Assembly (NCBI GenBank): GCA_964489265.1
Contig: CAZAXX010000010.1
Location: 1 to 41,611 of the forward strand
DNA length: 41,611 nt
Direction: 5' to 3'
Source of the DNA: CAYRUP01 sp964489265
GTDB lineage: Bacteria; Pseudomonadota; Gammaproteobacteria; DSM-16500
In this document: piece by piece, positions 23,875 to 32,435 of the stretch
Numbering within the stretch: the stretch's first letter is position 1
Layout: the number at the start of each line of letters is the position of its first letter
The notes under the pieces: model-generated
Told to the model about the DNA's origin: nothing
Databases searched by the model: none
Seen by the model: the letters and a program-made list of their open reading frames with translations, nothing else
Made by a program: the position numbers and the translations under genes

Positions 23875-25689
23875 CTATTCGTCTTCTGATTTTAATTTTT
23901 CAATTTGCTGTATAGTCGCTTCATAACCTAACTCAATTAATTTATTCGCATGTTTTGGATTGGTATTTAATAAACGATATTTATTTAGATCGAGACTAAT
24001 CAGAATATTCGCAGACAAACCATTTTGTCTGGATTTTGCGAGCGAACCGATGAAGAGCGATCGTAAAAAAGTATCAACAAAGCGCGGGAATCGATAGACT
24101 TGGTTGGTGAATCCTAATTTCGCGAGCAAGGCCTGTTTAAAGGTGAGAATCGGCGGAAATTGATATTTATGTAAATCATGCGTAAAACTATTTAAATCAA
24201 CACCAATGATTCTCGCTTTGTTACCAAGAAATGTTCGCATGATATCGACAGGCAAATTATTTAATAAGCCGCCATCCATATGTAATTCATGATTGATTAA
24301 CACAGGTGGAATCAGTCCTGGCACAGAAGAGCTAGCGCGCGTTTTTTCCCATAAAAGTCCGCGGCAATGTGTTTCTTCATTATTGGTTGCAAGATTGCAA
24401 GAAATACAAAAATACGGTATCCATAAGTCTTCAATCTGAATCGTATCAAAAACGTCAATTAAAGAATTCGTAAATTTTTCTGCATTGAACAGAGAAATAA
24501 TGGGCCATGTTAAACTTCGCCAGGAAACAGATCGATTGGATGCCTGTGTCACTTTAAAAAACCGTTCACACGCATCTTCAAATGATTCATGTATCGCATA
24601 GCATCCCGCAATAATTGCGCCGGCACTGGTGCCACCAATCATATCAATCGGAATTTTTTCTTCGCGCAATGCTTTGATCACGCCTAAATGTGCGAAACAG
24701 CGTGTGCCACCACCGCTCAATACCAATCCTGTTGTTTTGCCGCGAATAAAGCGTAACAAACGTAAGTAATCTTTGGTCACTTGCAGGCGAAGATGATGAT
24801 ACATTGCAAACTGGGTGAGTGACAACCAATTGGAAGTGTTGTGCGGCATCGCAGTGTTTTCAGTGTGTAACAACAGTAAATTGGGTTCCAATTTATAATG
24901 ATTTTTTTGCACATTGATTCGTTCAAATAGCATGGAATCAATTTTAGGTGTTGAATTGCTGTAAGCGGTTAAATATATATTGGTCGCTTTTTTAAATGCA
25001 ACTTTGGCTAATGGTGTTTCGCATGATTTCAATAAATATAAAATTTTATGGGATTTTTTCCGGGTTTTCTCAAGCTCACTGATTTTTTCTTTGATGCGGG
25101 CTGTATCAATTTTTTTGTTGCTAAAATCTGGATGATAATCCGAAAGAAAAATGATGCTGGGATAATTTTCAATATAGTGCTGCAGTTTTTCTGCAAACTT
25201 TTCCAGGGAAGTGTCACGATTGGCAGGCACTATCGCAATATGTTTATTGGTTTTTTCTTGAAATAATAAATTTAGCAAACTGCTGGAACGAGCGACCATG
25301 GGTGGAATGGTTGCAAACATCACAGAAGGATATTGATGACATATTTCGATAAAATCTTTGCTGAGTAAACGATAGAGAATGCAAGGCTCAACGGTTTTAA
25401 TTGTGAGTGAGCGAGGTTCGCCCGTTAATGCACCCGCTTCGCCTACGGATTCGCCTGCATCGATATGGCCTACAATTTTTGTTTCACCTGTCGACGTGGT
25501 TAATGAGGCAAGTAATTTCCCATTCAGTAAAAGATAAACACTGGTTGAGGGATCACCTTGATAAAATATAACTTCGTTGCTATCGAATACGACTTCAGAA
25601 AATTTGGCGGCAATTTTATTGACGGCGTGCTCATCCAGGGACGAGAAAATTTTACTTGCTTTGATAGTATTAATTAACTCTTCATGCAT
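23875..25689 (-). CDS. Cyclic-nucleotide-binding-domain patatin-like phospholipase
   Basis: 604 aa from the ATG at 25689, preferred because AAGGAAG lies 7 nt upstream (a TTG six codons earlier is possible). Residues about 14-120 are a cNMP-binding (CAP_ED) domain with VIFYQGDPSTSVYLLLNGKL and the GESVGEAGALTGEPRS phosphate cassette. A linker (about 140-315) follows. Residues about 322-520 are a patatin hydrolase: oxyanion GGGTRCFAHLGV (326 on), nucleophile Ser355 in GGTSAGAI, and Asp472 in MDGGLLNNLPV, completing the Ser-Asp dyad. The order resembles the neuropathy-target-esterase branch of patatins. No signal peptide or transmembrane helix is obvious, so it is probably peripheral or cytosolic. 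It likely deacylates phospholipids or lysophospholipids; control by cyclic nucleotide is inferred from the domain. Confidence 0.92.
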   Translation of the reverse strand: MHEELINTIKASKIFSSLDEHAVNKIAAKFSEVVFDSNEVIFYQGDPSTSVYLLLNGKLLASLTTSTGETKIVGHIDAGESVGEAGALTGEPRSLTIKTVEPCILYRLLSKDFIEICHQYPSVMFATIPPMVARSSSLLNLLFQEKTNKHIAIVPANRDTSLEKFAEKLQHYIENYPSIIFLSDYHPDFSNKKIDTARIKEKISELEKTRKKSHKILYLLKSCETPLAKVAFKKATNIYLTAYSNSTPKIDSMLFERINVQKNHYKLEPNLLLLHTENTAMPHNTSNWLSLTQFAMYHHLRLQVTKDYLRLLRFIRGKTTGLVLSGGGTRCFAHLGVIKALREEKIPIDMIGGTSAGAIIAGCYAIHESFEDACERFFKVTQASNRSVSWRSLTWPIISLFNAEKFTNSLIDVFDTIQIEDLWIPYFCISCNLATNNEETHCRGLLWEKTRASSSVPGLIPPVLINHELHMDGGLLNNLPVDIMRTFLGNKARIIGVDLNSFTHDLHKYQFPPILTFKQALLAKLGFTNQVYRFPRFVDTFLRSLFIGSLAKSRQNGLSANILISLDLNKYRLLNTNPKHANKLIELGYEATIQQIEKLKSEDE

Positions 25690-25857
25690 GGAAGAACTTC
25701 CTTGCAATTAGGCCAGATTTTTCTATCACTTAACTATATGATACATGATAATATCTAGTAGATTTTATACTAAGCAACCAGAAGAAGTTTATTGGTTAAA
25801 AAACAAGCTTTCTTGAGCGATTTTTTTGAAAATAACGCATGCAGAGGGGTAAGAGAT

Positions 25858-26490
25858 ATGGAGGCGACCAGTTACAATTGGATAGATTACATCATATTGG
25901 GGATATTTTTACTGTCTGCTGTGAGTGGTCTGATGCGTGGTGGCGTCAGAGAAATTATTTCGTTATTGAGCTGGATTGCAGCGACTTTTATTGCCAGTCT
26001 TTTTGCGGCGCCGGTGGCTGCGCATTTTTCGAATTCAGATAAAGTGCAATCCCTTGTTTCATCGGCATCATCGAATGTAGTAGAAGCAACAAGTACCCAT
26101 GCTTCTATGTTTGCATTGGGTGTCAGTTTTGTATTGTTATTTTTGGCGACAGTGCTTGTGGGTGCGATTATTGGTTACATTGTCAATTCTGCAGTAGAAA
26201 GTGGTGGTGTTAGCATTATCAATCGCTTGATTGGTGTCTTGTGTGGATTGGGTCGCGGCTTTTTAGTCAACTTGGTGCTGATCTTTGTTGTGCAGCTGAC
26301 CCCTGTTGCGAAACAACCGATTTGGACAGACTCTGTGTTAGTCGGTGCTTATCAACCTACGGTGACATGGATCAGTAATATTGTTCAGCCTGGCATGGAA
26401 GCGATGAAATCGAAAATGGGCAAAACATTAGAAGATTTTGGAACGAGCGTGCAGAGTAAAGCGGCTGATGTGTTTCAGCAAACCACGTGA
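25858..26490 (+). CDS. cvpA: CvpA-family inner-membrane protein
   Basis: 210 aa from the ATG at 25858, with GAGGGG upstream; a longer in-frame start at 25792 lacks a ribosome-binding site and is rejected. The N-terminal YNWIDYIILGIFLLSAVSGLMRGG and WIAATFIASLF are the CvpA family signature, followed by three more hydrophobic segments (about 80-105, 125-150). The C-terminal 40 residues are polar. CvpA homologues are linked to colicin V production and envelope or bile tolerance; the biochemical role is not known. In many gammaproteobacteria cvpA lies beside purF, but here the next gene is an unrelated GTPase. Confidence 0.9.
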   Translation: MEATSYNWIDYIILGIFLLSAVSGLMRGGVREIISLLSWIAATFIASLFAAPVAAHFSNSDKVQSLVSSASSNVVEATSTHASMFALGVSFVLLFLATVLVGAIIGYIVNSAVESGGVSIINRLIGVLCGLGRGFLVNLVLIFVVQLTPVAKQPIWTDSVLVGAYQPTVTWISNIVQPGMEAMKSKMGKTLEDFGTSVQSKAADVFQQTT

Positions 26491-26506
26491 TTATGTCTGG
26501 GGACGG

Positions 26507-26531
26507 GCCCCGGCCACAAACATGCCGGGGC
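26507..26531 (+). other. GC-rich hairpin between cvpA and the GTPase gene
   Basis: GCCCCGGC and GCCGGGGC pair perfectly over 8 bp around a 9-nt loop, 17 nt past the cvpA stop. No T-tract follows, so it is not a classical intrinsic terminator. Its GC content stands out from the AT-rich surroundings, as does the hairpin at 15440-15464. Confidence 0.55.
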
Positions 26532-26569
26532 AAGCCTATGTGTCCGCCCGTAAATAGGAAAGTAGCTTC

Positions 26570-28183
26570 ATGTTTAGGTCTCAAGAACAAAAAACAAACG
26601 AAATAGATATTCCCCAACAAATAGAACAAATGTTGAGTGATGAAGAAGATCGTCGGATAGACAAAGCTTTCATAACTACCTTTGGCGAAGCTTCCTCACA
26701 AACACATGAGCACGAATCACCTGAATTGCGAAGACAATTTGATTCAATAAGACATGCAGCCAATTTTTTTGAACGGCGTATTCTCTTTAAAATTTTGCAA
26801 AATAACCGAGAAACTCGAGATATCTTTCCTTCATCCCCTTATTTAACTTATCATCGTAATGAATATCTCTTGGTGGATGACAAACTATTTTATGTCAACT
26901 CTGAAGCGCAATTATTTACGCTTGAAGTGATTCAAATTGATCAGTTTAATAATAAGTTAAAGAGGATTTTGAAAGATAGAGGTTATAAAGATTTTGATTT
27001 TGAACAAAATAAACCTATTCACTGGTCCTTTGGTTTAACTCCAACTGAATATCAGAATTTATTTGACGGCCACGTAAATCATTTTATCGATTATTTCTCC
27101 GCACGCAGAACATTTATAGAAGAAGTCGCTGCGCATGCAAGTGAGATTATTAACACCTGCCGTAATCAGGATTTAGTGATTATCTTCGGTCAAAGTGATG
27201 CTGGGAAAAGTACATTAACCAATGCATTAGCGGGCGTACCACTAAAGAAGGATAAACATTGGTTCTTCGGAAGATACATCTGGGAGATTGAAAATCAGAA
27301 TGCAGATACTAGCCATCCTGTTGCAAAGATAGATCATGATAATTATCCATGTTCAAAAACCAAGTGGTTAGGCATGTATCAAGGGCAAAATAATATTTTG
27401 TTGGTTGATGCCCCAGGTTTTAGAAATCTGGATGAAGCGGGTGAAGATATCACTTATTATGGTCATCGCATTGCTTTAACTATTGCTATGAAATACGCGC
27501 GTTCAGTACGAATTATTTGTGCATTAGATGTAGGCGCGATTTACGATGATAATTCCTTTAAAAATGTAGAAGGTAATGCATATCATTCTTTTAAAAGTCT
27601 AATTCAATTTATTACTGAGGCGAAGGCCACGCCAAAATCATCTGTTATTTTAGCATTAACTAAAAATGATCCGCATTGGGTAGCTAACATGACAGCTGAA
27701 GCATGTATTCGATACGTAAATAAGCGTCTCAATGATTTGATGCAAAAAAGATTTCCGTTAGCAAATTTCTTTAATAGCATTCAAACGAAAATTGTGGTTG
27801 ATTATACGAATCAGGAAGAACTACGCAAACAATTTTACACAGCATTGCAAGCATTGGAACCTCTCACACTTGATCAAGTGAAAACAGAAAATTTAGCTTC
27901 TACTAGACAAAACTTGCTGCAAAATTCTAAGCATGCGCTCATGCTTGAGTTTTTTTCTGTGCTTAAACAAGCTGGATTATTTTATACGAATGCAACGGCT
28001 GATATTGCTCTTAGAGCGTTTGATTTAGAACAACAACAAAATGAAGCTGACAAAGCCGCAGCGACTTCTCAAATAACTCCAAAGCCGCACCGTTCTCGAT
28101 TATTTACAATAGGATTGGGAGTTGCCTGTGGCGTTGTTGCAGTGACTTCTACAGTGGTTTATACAAAATGTAAACCGAACTAG
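26570..28183 (+). CDS. Effector-like GTPase with C-terminal membrane anchor, 537 aa
   Basis: Residues about 200-400 form a TRAFAC-type GTPase: G1 loop GQSDAGKST (207-215), G3 DAPG (280-283) and G4 TKND (364-367). The sequence around G3 (LLVDAPGFRNLDEAGEDITY) resembles septin/AIG1/dynamin-like GTPases more than translation factors or Era. A conserved G2 threonine could not be fixed. Residues 1-195 are a charged, helical extension with no recognised family. The C-terminus ends in a single hydrophobic helix (about 513-532, FTIGLGVACGVVAVTSTVVY) followed by a short basic tail, so it is a tail-anchored protein. This layout is like host-membrane-acting GTPases or effectors; no export signal is visible. 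The start has AGGAA 9 nt upstream. It is flanked by a GC-rich hairpin and by clustered repeats, as expected for an accessory insertion. Confidence 0.75.
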   Translation: MFRSQEQKTNEIDIPQQIEQMLSDEEDRRIDKAFITTFGEASSQTHEHESPELRRQFDSIRHAANFFERRILFKILQNNRETRDIFPSSPYLTYHRNEYLLVDDKLFYVNSEAQLFTLEVIQIDQFNNKLKRILKDRGYKDFDFEQNKPIHWSFGLTPTEYQNLFDGHVNHFIDYFSARRTFIEEVAAHASEIINTCRNQDLVIIFGQSDAGKSTLTNALAGVPLKKDKHWFFGRYIWEIENQNADTSHPVAKIDHDNYPCSKTKWLGMYQGQNNILLVDAPGFRNLDEAGEDITYYGHRIALTIAMKYARSVRIICALDVGAIYDDNSFKNVEGNAYHSFKSLIQFITEAKATPKSSVILALTKNDPHWVANMTAEACIRYVNKRLNDLMQKRFPLANFFNSIQTKIVVDYTNQEELRKQFYTALQALEPLTLDQVKTENLASTRQNLLQNSKHALMLEFFSVLKQAGLFYTNATADIALRAFDLEQQQNEADKAAATSQITPKPHRSRLFTIGLGVACGVVAVTSTVVYTKCKPN

Positions 28184-28192
28184 TCTGTATTT

Positions 28193-28430
28193 GTGTCATC
28201 CTGAGCGTAGTGTCCGGTGAATCAGTAAATTTTTTATGTGGCCGCTCAAAAAGCCTGGAAATAAGGCTTTTGTCATCCTGAACGAAGTGAAGGATCTCCC
28301 AATAAATATGAGGAGATCCTTCGAGCAAAAGGCGCTCTCAGGATGACAACAGCCGTTGAGCGAAGGATCTCCATATATCTGGAGGTCCTTCACTTCGTTC
28401 AGGATGACACTATTTGATTGATTTACCGGA
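28193..28430. repeat. Cluster of GTCATCC palindromic repeats
   Basis: This stretch between two convergent genes holds a half copy (TGTCATCCTGAGCG at 28194), a full 93-bp copy C (28264-28356, nearly identical to 15468-15560), and an inverted shorter copy D ending GGATGACA at 28409. A near-perfect 11-mer inverted pair (TCCGGTGAATC at 28213, GATTTACCGGA at 28420) lies outside. The right end runs into the last codons of the 149-aa gene. This suggests repeated insertion of the same element into one site. Confidence 0.85.
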
Positions 28431-28872
28431 GAACATTAGATGCTTTAGCATTATTTAATTTTTTTACTGTTTGATAGCGTGAATTAATTAATTTTATTTG
28501 CTCAAATTCGTGACCAAGTACAGCTCTTATAAATTGTTGGCGCTCACTCTTGTAGTCAACCTGTTTAAGACATGAAAATAAGCCTGCTTTTTGTGAGGGA
28601 AAAAATTCTCGATTAAGAGGTGTTAATTGCTTTTTTTCTTTGCTAGAGAGCGGGGTATAGTCAGATTCATCATCAAAAGCATTGTGAATATCATCAAGGA
28701 GAGTGTGCAGGTGCCAAAGATCCAGATCATTGGATTCAGTAGCTGGTATTTTTTGTGATAACCATATATAAAGCATTGCTTCTTCAGATTCCCCTTCTAC
28801 ATATGCTTTTTCTTCGGTATCAAAAGTACCCTCCGGTCTTACTTCATATCTATCTTTTTTTCTGGCTTCCAT
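28423..28872 (-). CDS. Unknown 149-aa protein at the end of the prp operon
   Basis: Not recognised. It is acidic in the first half and basic in the second, soluble, predicted mostly helical, with no signal peptide, membrane helix or known motif. It starts 11 nt after the prpD stop with AAAGGA as a good Shine-Dalgarno, so it is translated from the prp transcript. The last few codons and stop lie in the 11-mer arm of the repeat cluster, so the C-terminus may have been reshaped by the repeat. Its charge and small size fit a secreted effector or a regulatory protein equally; no function is proposed. Confidence 0.65.
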   Translation of the reverse strand: MEARKKDRYEVRPEGTFDTEEKAYVEGESEEAMLYIWLSQKIPATESNDLDLWHLHTLLDDIHNAFDDESDYTPLSSKEKKQLTPLNREFFPSQKAGLFSCLKQVDYKSERQQFIRAVLGHEFEQIKLINSRYQTVKKLNNAKASNVLR

Positions 28873-28883
28873 GTCATTGTCCT

Positions 28884-30338
28884 TTACTTATTTTTTACAA
28901 ACAATTGCATAAATTCACTAACAGGCATCGTTTCCAATTTTTTCTGTTCGGAAAATAATGCGAGCATTTGCGAGACTTGTTCTTTCGAAAAATGTGACGC
29001 CAAACTATTTTCAAATTTCTTCAGCAATAGAGGAATGCCTTCCTCACGACGACGTTTGTGACCGATCGGATACTCAACTTGTACTTTGTCAGTATGCGTA
29101 CCATCTTTGAAATAAATTTGAATGGCATTTGCGATAGAACGTTTATCCGCGTCAAGATAATCTTTGGTGAATTGTGGATCTTCTGTCACAAGCATTTTGC
29201 TACGCAATGCATCAATGCGCGGATCACTCGCGAATTGATCGGTGTAATATTCTGCTTTTAAATTTCCAAATAAAAGACCAGCCGCCACCATGTACTGTAA
29301 ACAATGATCACGATCAGCGTAATTATACAAGGGCCCGGTTTTGCTAATAATGCGAATCGCAGATTCTTGGGTTGTTAAAATGATTTTATCAATTTGATCG
29401 AGCCTGTTTTTAATGCTCTCATGTAATGCAATCGCGCATTCAACAGCGGTTTGCGCGTGGAATTCGGCTGGGAAAGAAATTTTAAATAAAATATTTTCCA
29501 TCACATACGCATCAAATGCACGCGGTAAACGGAAAGCTTGGCCACGGAATAATACGTCATAAAATCCCCAGGTTTTTACGCTGAGAGCGCTGGGATAGCC
29601 CATTTCACCTTGCTTCACCAACCAGGCAAGCCGGACTGCACGACTGGTTGCATCACCAGCCGCCCAAGATTTTCTTGAGCCAGTATTGGGTGAGTGACGA
29701 TAGGTTCGTAAGCTTTGGCCATCAAGCCAAGCGTGCGATAGCACTTTGACAATGTCTTCATGCGAACCGCCTAACATCTGCATAGCAACTGCTGCAGAAG
29801 CGACTTTGACTAGCACGACATGATCTAATCCAACGCGATTAAAGCCATTTTCCAAGGCTAAGATACCTTGAATTTCGTAAGCTTTGATCATTGCGGTGAG
29901 TACATCTCGCATAGTGAGCGGTGATTTATTTTCAGCGTTGTTTGTTCGACTGAGATAATCCCCAAGCGCTAAAATCGCGCCTAAGTTATCAGAAGGATGT
30001 CCCCACTCGGCAGCGAGCCATGTGTCATTAAAATCCAACCAGCGGATTTGTGTGCCGATATTGAAGGCCGCCAGTATTGGATCAAGCTCAAAGCTCGTTC
30101 CAGGCACGCGTGAGCCATTTGGAACCTGAGTGCCAGGTACAATGGGCCCAAGTAATTTCGTGCATTGTGGGTGCTGTAATGCGAGAAAAGCGCACGCCAT
30201 TGCATCCATTAAGCAATAGCGCGCGGTGGAGTAGGCCAATTCGCTGGAGATTGTGTGCTTGGCAACATAATCTGCAATTGTGACTATTTCTTTGTCAAAG
30301 GTGGGGCGTACATTGACTTCTGCTGCATGATCTATCAT
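28884..30338 (-). CDS. prpD: 2-methylcitrate dehydratase
   Basis: It converts 2-methylcitrate to 2-methylaconitate in the methylcitrate cycle, which turns propionyl-CoA into pyruvate and succinate. 484 aa, the usual size (E. coli PrpD 483). The MmgE/PrpD family pattern is visible: CLMDAMACAFLA near the start, IRWLDFNDTWLAAEWGHPSD, GGSHEDIVKVLSHAWLDGQ and RKSWAAGDATSRAVRLAW. Three nucleotides follow the prpC stop, and GAGG lies upstream of the ATG. Neither acnD/prpF nor the regulator prpR is beside it, so this is the PrpD-type route. Confidence 0.96.
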   Translation of the reverse strand: MIDHAAEVNVRPTFDKEIVTIADYVAKHTISSELAYSTARYCLMDAMACAFLALQHPQCTKLLGPIVPGTQVPNGSRVPGTSFELDPILAAFNIGTQIRWLDFNDTWLAAEWGHPSDNLGAILALGDYLSRTNNAENKSPLTMRDVLTAMIKAYEIQGILALENGFNRVGLDHVVLVKVASAAVAMQMLGGSHEDIVKVLSHAWLDGQSLRTYRHSPNTGSRKSWAAGDATSRAVRLAWLVKQGEMGYPSALSVKTWGFYDVLFRGQAFRLPRAFDAYVMENILFKISFPAEFHAQTAVECAIALHESIKNRLDQIDKIILTTQESAIRIISKTGPLYNYADRDHCLQYMVAAGLLFGNLKAEYYTDQFASDPRIDALRSKMLVTEDPQFTKDYLDADKRSIANAIQIYFKDGTHTDKVQVEYPIGHKRRREEGIPLLLKKFENSLASHFSKEQVSQMLALFSEQKKLETMPVSEFMQLFVKNK

Positions 30339-30341
30339 GGA

Positions 30342-31460
30342 TTAACCTCGTTTGTCTAAAGGAACATAATCGCGTGGGTTTGGTCCGATGTAATTTCCAT
30401 CAGGACGAATCAGGCGATTATCACTGCGTTGTTCGATAATATGTGCGCTCCAGCCAGAGATTCGTGACATCACAAAAAGTGGCGTAAACATGGGTGTTGG
30501 AATTCCACTAAAGTGATAGGCGGTTGCGCTGTAAAAATCTAAATTGGGAAATAAATGTTTTTCATCCCATAATACTTTTTCGATACGCTCTGAGATGGGA
30601 TAGAGATAACCATCTTCTGCGCGTTCAGATAATTTCTTTGACCATTCTTTGATGATGTCAGAACGTGGATCAGAAATTTTATAGACACGATGACCAAATC
30701 CCATGATTTTATTTTTATTCGCTAACATGGTATGAATTCCACGTTCGGCTTCTTCAGGATTTTTAAAACGCGAAATCAGATCCATCGCCGCTTCGTTCGC
30801 ACCTCCATGCAATGGACCGCGCAGAGTGCCAATGCCCGCAACAATCGCAGAATAAAAATCGGATTCAGTGGATGTTGTCACGCGTGCTGCGAATGTTGAC
30901 GCATTGAATTCATGCTCAGCGTACAGAATCAAAGAAACATCGAGAGCACGGAGATGATTTTCACTGGGCTTTTTATCATGTAATAAATATAAAAAATGGC
31001 CTGCAATTGAATTCTCATCAGAAATTGTTTTAATGCGTTTGCCGGTGCGATGAAATTGATACCAGTACAGCAACATGCTGGGCGTGCTTGCAATCAGGCG
31101 ATCAGCTACATCTTGTTGTTTGTATTGTTTGGACTCGGGCTCAAGCGTACCTAACATAGAGCAACCGGTACGTAACACATCCATGGGATGCGTTTTAGCA
31201 GGGATTGCTTCAAGCACTAATTTGACTGGGTCGGGAAGTTCACGCAGCATCATTAATTTTTCGCGATAGGCTTGTAATTCAACTTGATTGGGTAATTCGC
31301 CGTAAATAAGCAAATAGGCAACTTCTTCAAAACTGCTATGCGCTGCTAAGTCATGAATATCATATCCTCGATAAGTCAATCCTACGCCTTCTTTTCCGAC
31401 AGTACTGATTGCGGTATCGCCGACAGTGATTCCTGCTAAACCGCCTGTTTTTTTATCCAT
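30342..31460 (-). CDS. prpC: 2-methylcitrate synthase
   Basis: It condenses propionyl-CoA with oxaloacetate. 372 aa from the ATG at 31460 (MDKKTGGLAGITVGDTAIST), chosen because AAAGGAAA precedes it and the family begins there; the in-frame upstream codon at 31487 is inside prpB. Motifs: GLTYRGYDIHDLA, LHGGANEAAMDL with one active-site His, GFGHRVYK with the second, and the C-terminal Arg region. These features distinguish the short, gammaproteobacterial methylcitrate synthase from hexameric GltA, which is about 430 aa. It overlaps the end of prpB by 8 bp. Confidence 0.95.
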   Translation of the reverse strand: MDKKTGGLAGITVGDTAISTVGKEGVGLTYRGYDIHDLAAHSSFEEVAYLLIYGELPNQVELQAYREKLMMLRELPDPVKLVLEAIPAKTHPMDVLRTGCSMLGTLEPESKQYKQQDVADRLIASTPSMLLYWYQFHRTGKRIKTISDENSIAGHFLYLLHDKKPSENHLRALDVSLILYAEHEFNASTFAARVTTSTESDFYSAIVAGIGTLRGPLHGGANEAAMDLISRFKNPEEAERGIHTMLANKNKIMGFGHRVYKISDPRSDIIKEWSKKLSERAEDGYLYPISERIEKVLWDEKHLFPNLDFYSATAYHFSGIPTPMFTPLFVMSRISGWSAHIIEQRSDNRLIRPDGNYIGPNPRDYVPLDKRG

Positions 31461-32334
31461 TGTTTTTTTCCTTTGCAAAAAGTTCATCCAATTTTTTTTC
31501 GTACGAATGATAATTTAAAAAATGATATAACTCGTCTCGAGTTTGCATCGTGGGAATTAATTCTTGTTGGGTACCTTTCTTGCGTATGGTTTGATACACG
31601 TTGAGTGCGGCTTGATTCATCGCGCGAAATGCACTGAGAGGATAGAGCACAAGACTAATTCCAGCTTCTTTTAATTCATTGAGGGTAAATAACGGGGTGA
31701 GACCAAATTCAGTGATGTTTGCTAATACGGGAACTTTGCATTGCTGTGTGAGTGCTCGATATTCTGAGAGTTCACGCACACCTTCAAAAAAAATCATATC
31801 AGCGCCTGCTTCGACATATTGCATGGCGCGATCAATTGCTGCAGTCAGTCCTTCTGATGCTAGCGCATCGGTGCGAGCCATGATGACAAAATCAGGATTG
31901 GTTTTAGCATCGACTGCGATTTTAATTCTATCGGTCATTTCAGTTGTTTCAACAATTGCTTTGCCTGGTCGATGGCCGCAACGTTTTGCCTGTGCTTGAT
32001 CTTCAATATGAACGGCAGCGACGCCTGCCTTAATCATTTCTCGAATTGTTCTCGCAATATTGAACGCACTTCCCCAGCCGGTATCAATATCGACAAGCAA
32101 AGGTAAATCGACAGCGCTCGTAATGCGGCGCGCATCTTCGAGTACATCATTCAGTGTAGTAATACCCAAATCAGGTAAACCATGAGATGCATTTGCAACG
32201 CCTGCGCCGGATAAATAAATCGCATGAAAACCAGACTCTCTGGCAAGTATGGCTGTATAGGCATTAATGGTACCAACAATTTGAACGGGTTTTTCGAGTT
32301 GCAGCGTATTACGAAACTGTTTTCCTGGATTCAT
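31453..32334 (-). CDS. prpB: 2-methylisocitrate lyase
   Basis: It splits 2-methylisocitrate into pyruvate and succinate, the last step of the methylcitrate cycle. 293 aa from the ATG at 32334; the upstream AGGAGG lies 11 nt away, and an in-frame TTG at 32355 is less likely. The isocitrate-lyase superfamily signature KRCGHRPGK carries the catalytic Cys, and DIDTGWG and HIEDQ are the metal-binding motifs. It is the first gene of prpB-prpC-prpD, overlapping prpC by 8 bp. Together the genes allow growth on, or detoxification of, propionate from branched amino acids, odd-chain fatty acids or cholesterol side chains. Confidence 0.95.
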   Translation of the reverse strand: MNPGKQFRNTLQLEKPVQIVGTINAYTAILARESGFHAIYLSGAGVANASHGLPDLGITTLNDVLEDARRITSAVDLPLLVDIDTGWGSAFNIARTIREMIKAGVAAVHIEDQAQAKRCGHRPGKAIVETTEMTDRIKIAVDAKTNPDFVIMARTDALASEGLTAAIDRAMQYVEAGADMIFFEGVRELSEYRALTQQCKVPVLANITEFGLTPLFTLNELKEAGISLVLYPLSAFRAMNQAALNVYQTIRKKGTQQELIPTMQTRDELYHFLNYHSYEKKLDELFAKEKNNG

Positions 32335-32435
32335 TAGCGTGAGTGCCTCCTGCAAAGATCAAACGATTTTCCGGATGGCTGAATAGTTTGTCAATGATAA
32401 AAATGATAATAGGGTCTGTTTACTGACCCCAGAGG

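Noticed and set aside
25741..25857. Divergent promoters between the patatin and cvpA genes
   Set aside because: TATACT and TATTAT boxes exist, but without matching -35 elements they are not better than chance in this AT-rich stretch.
32412..32429. Strong terminator after the SDR gene
   Set aside because: The GGGTC/GACCC stem is only 5 bp, and the following stretch is interrupted; noted as weak only.
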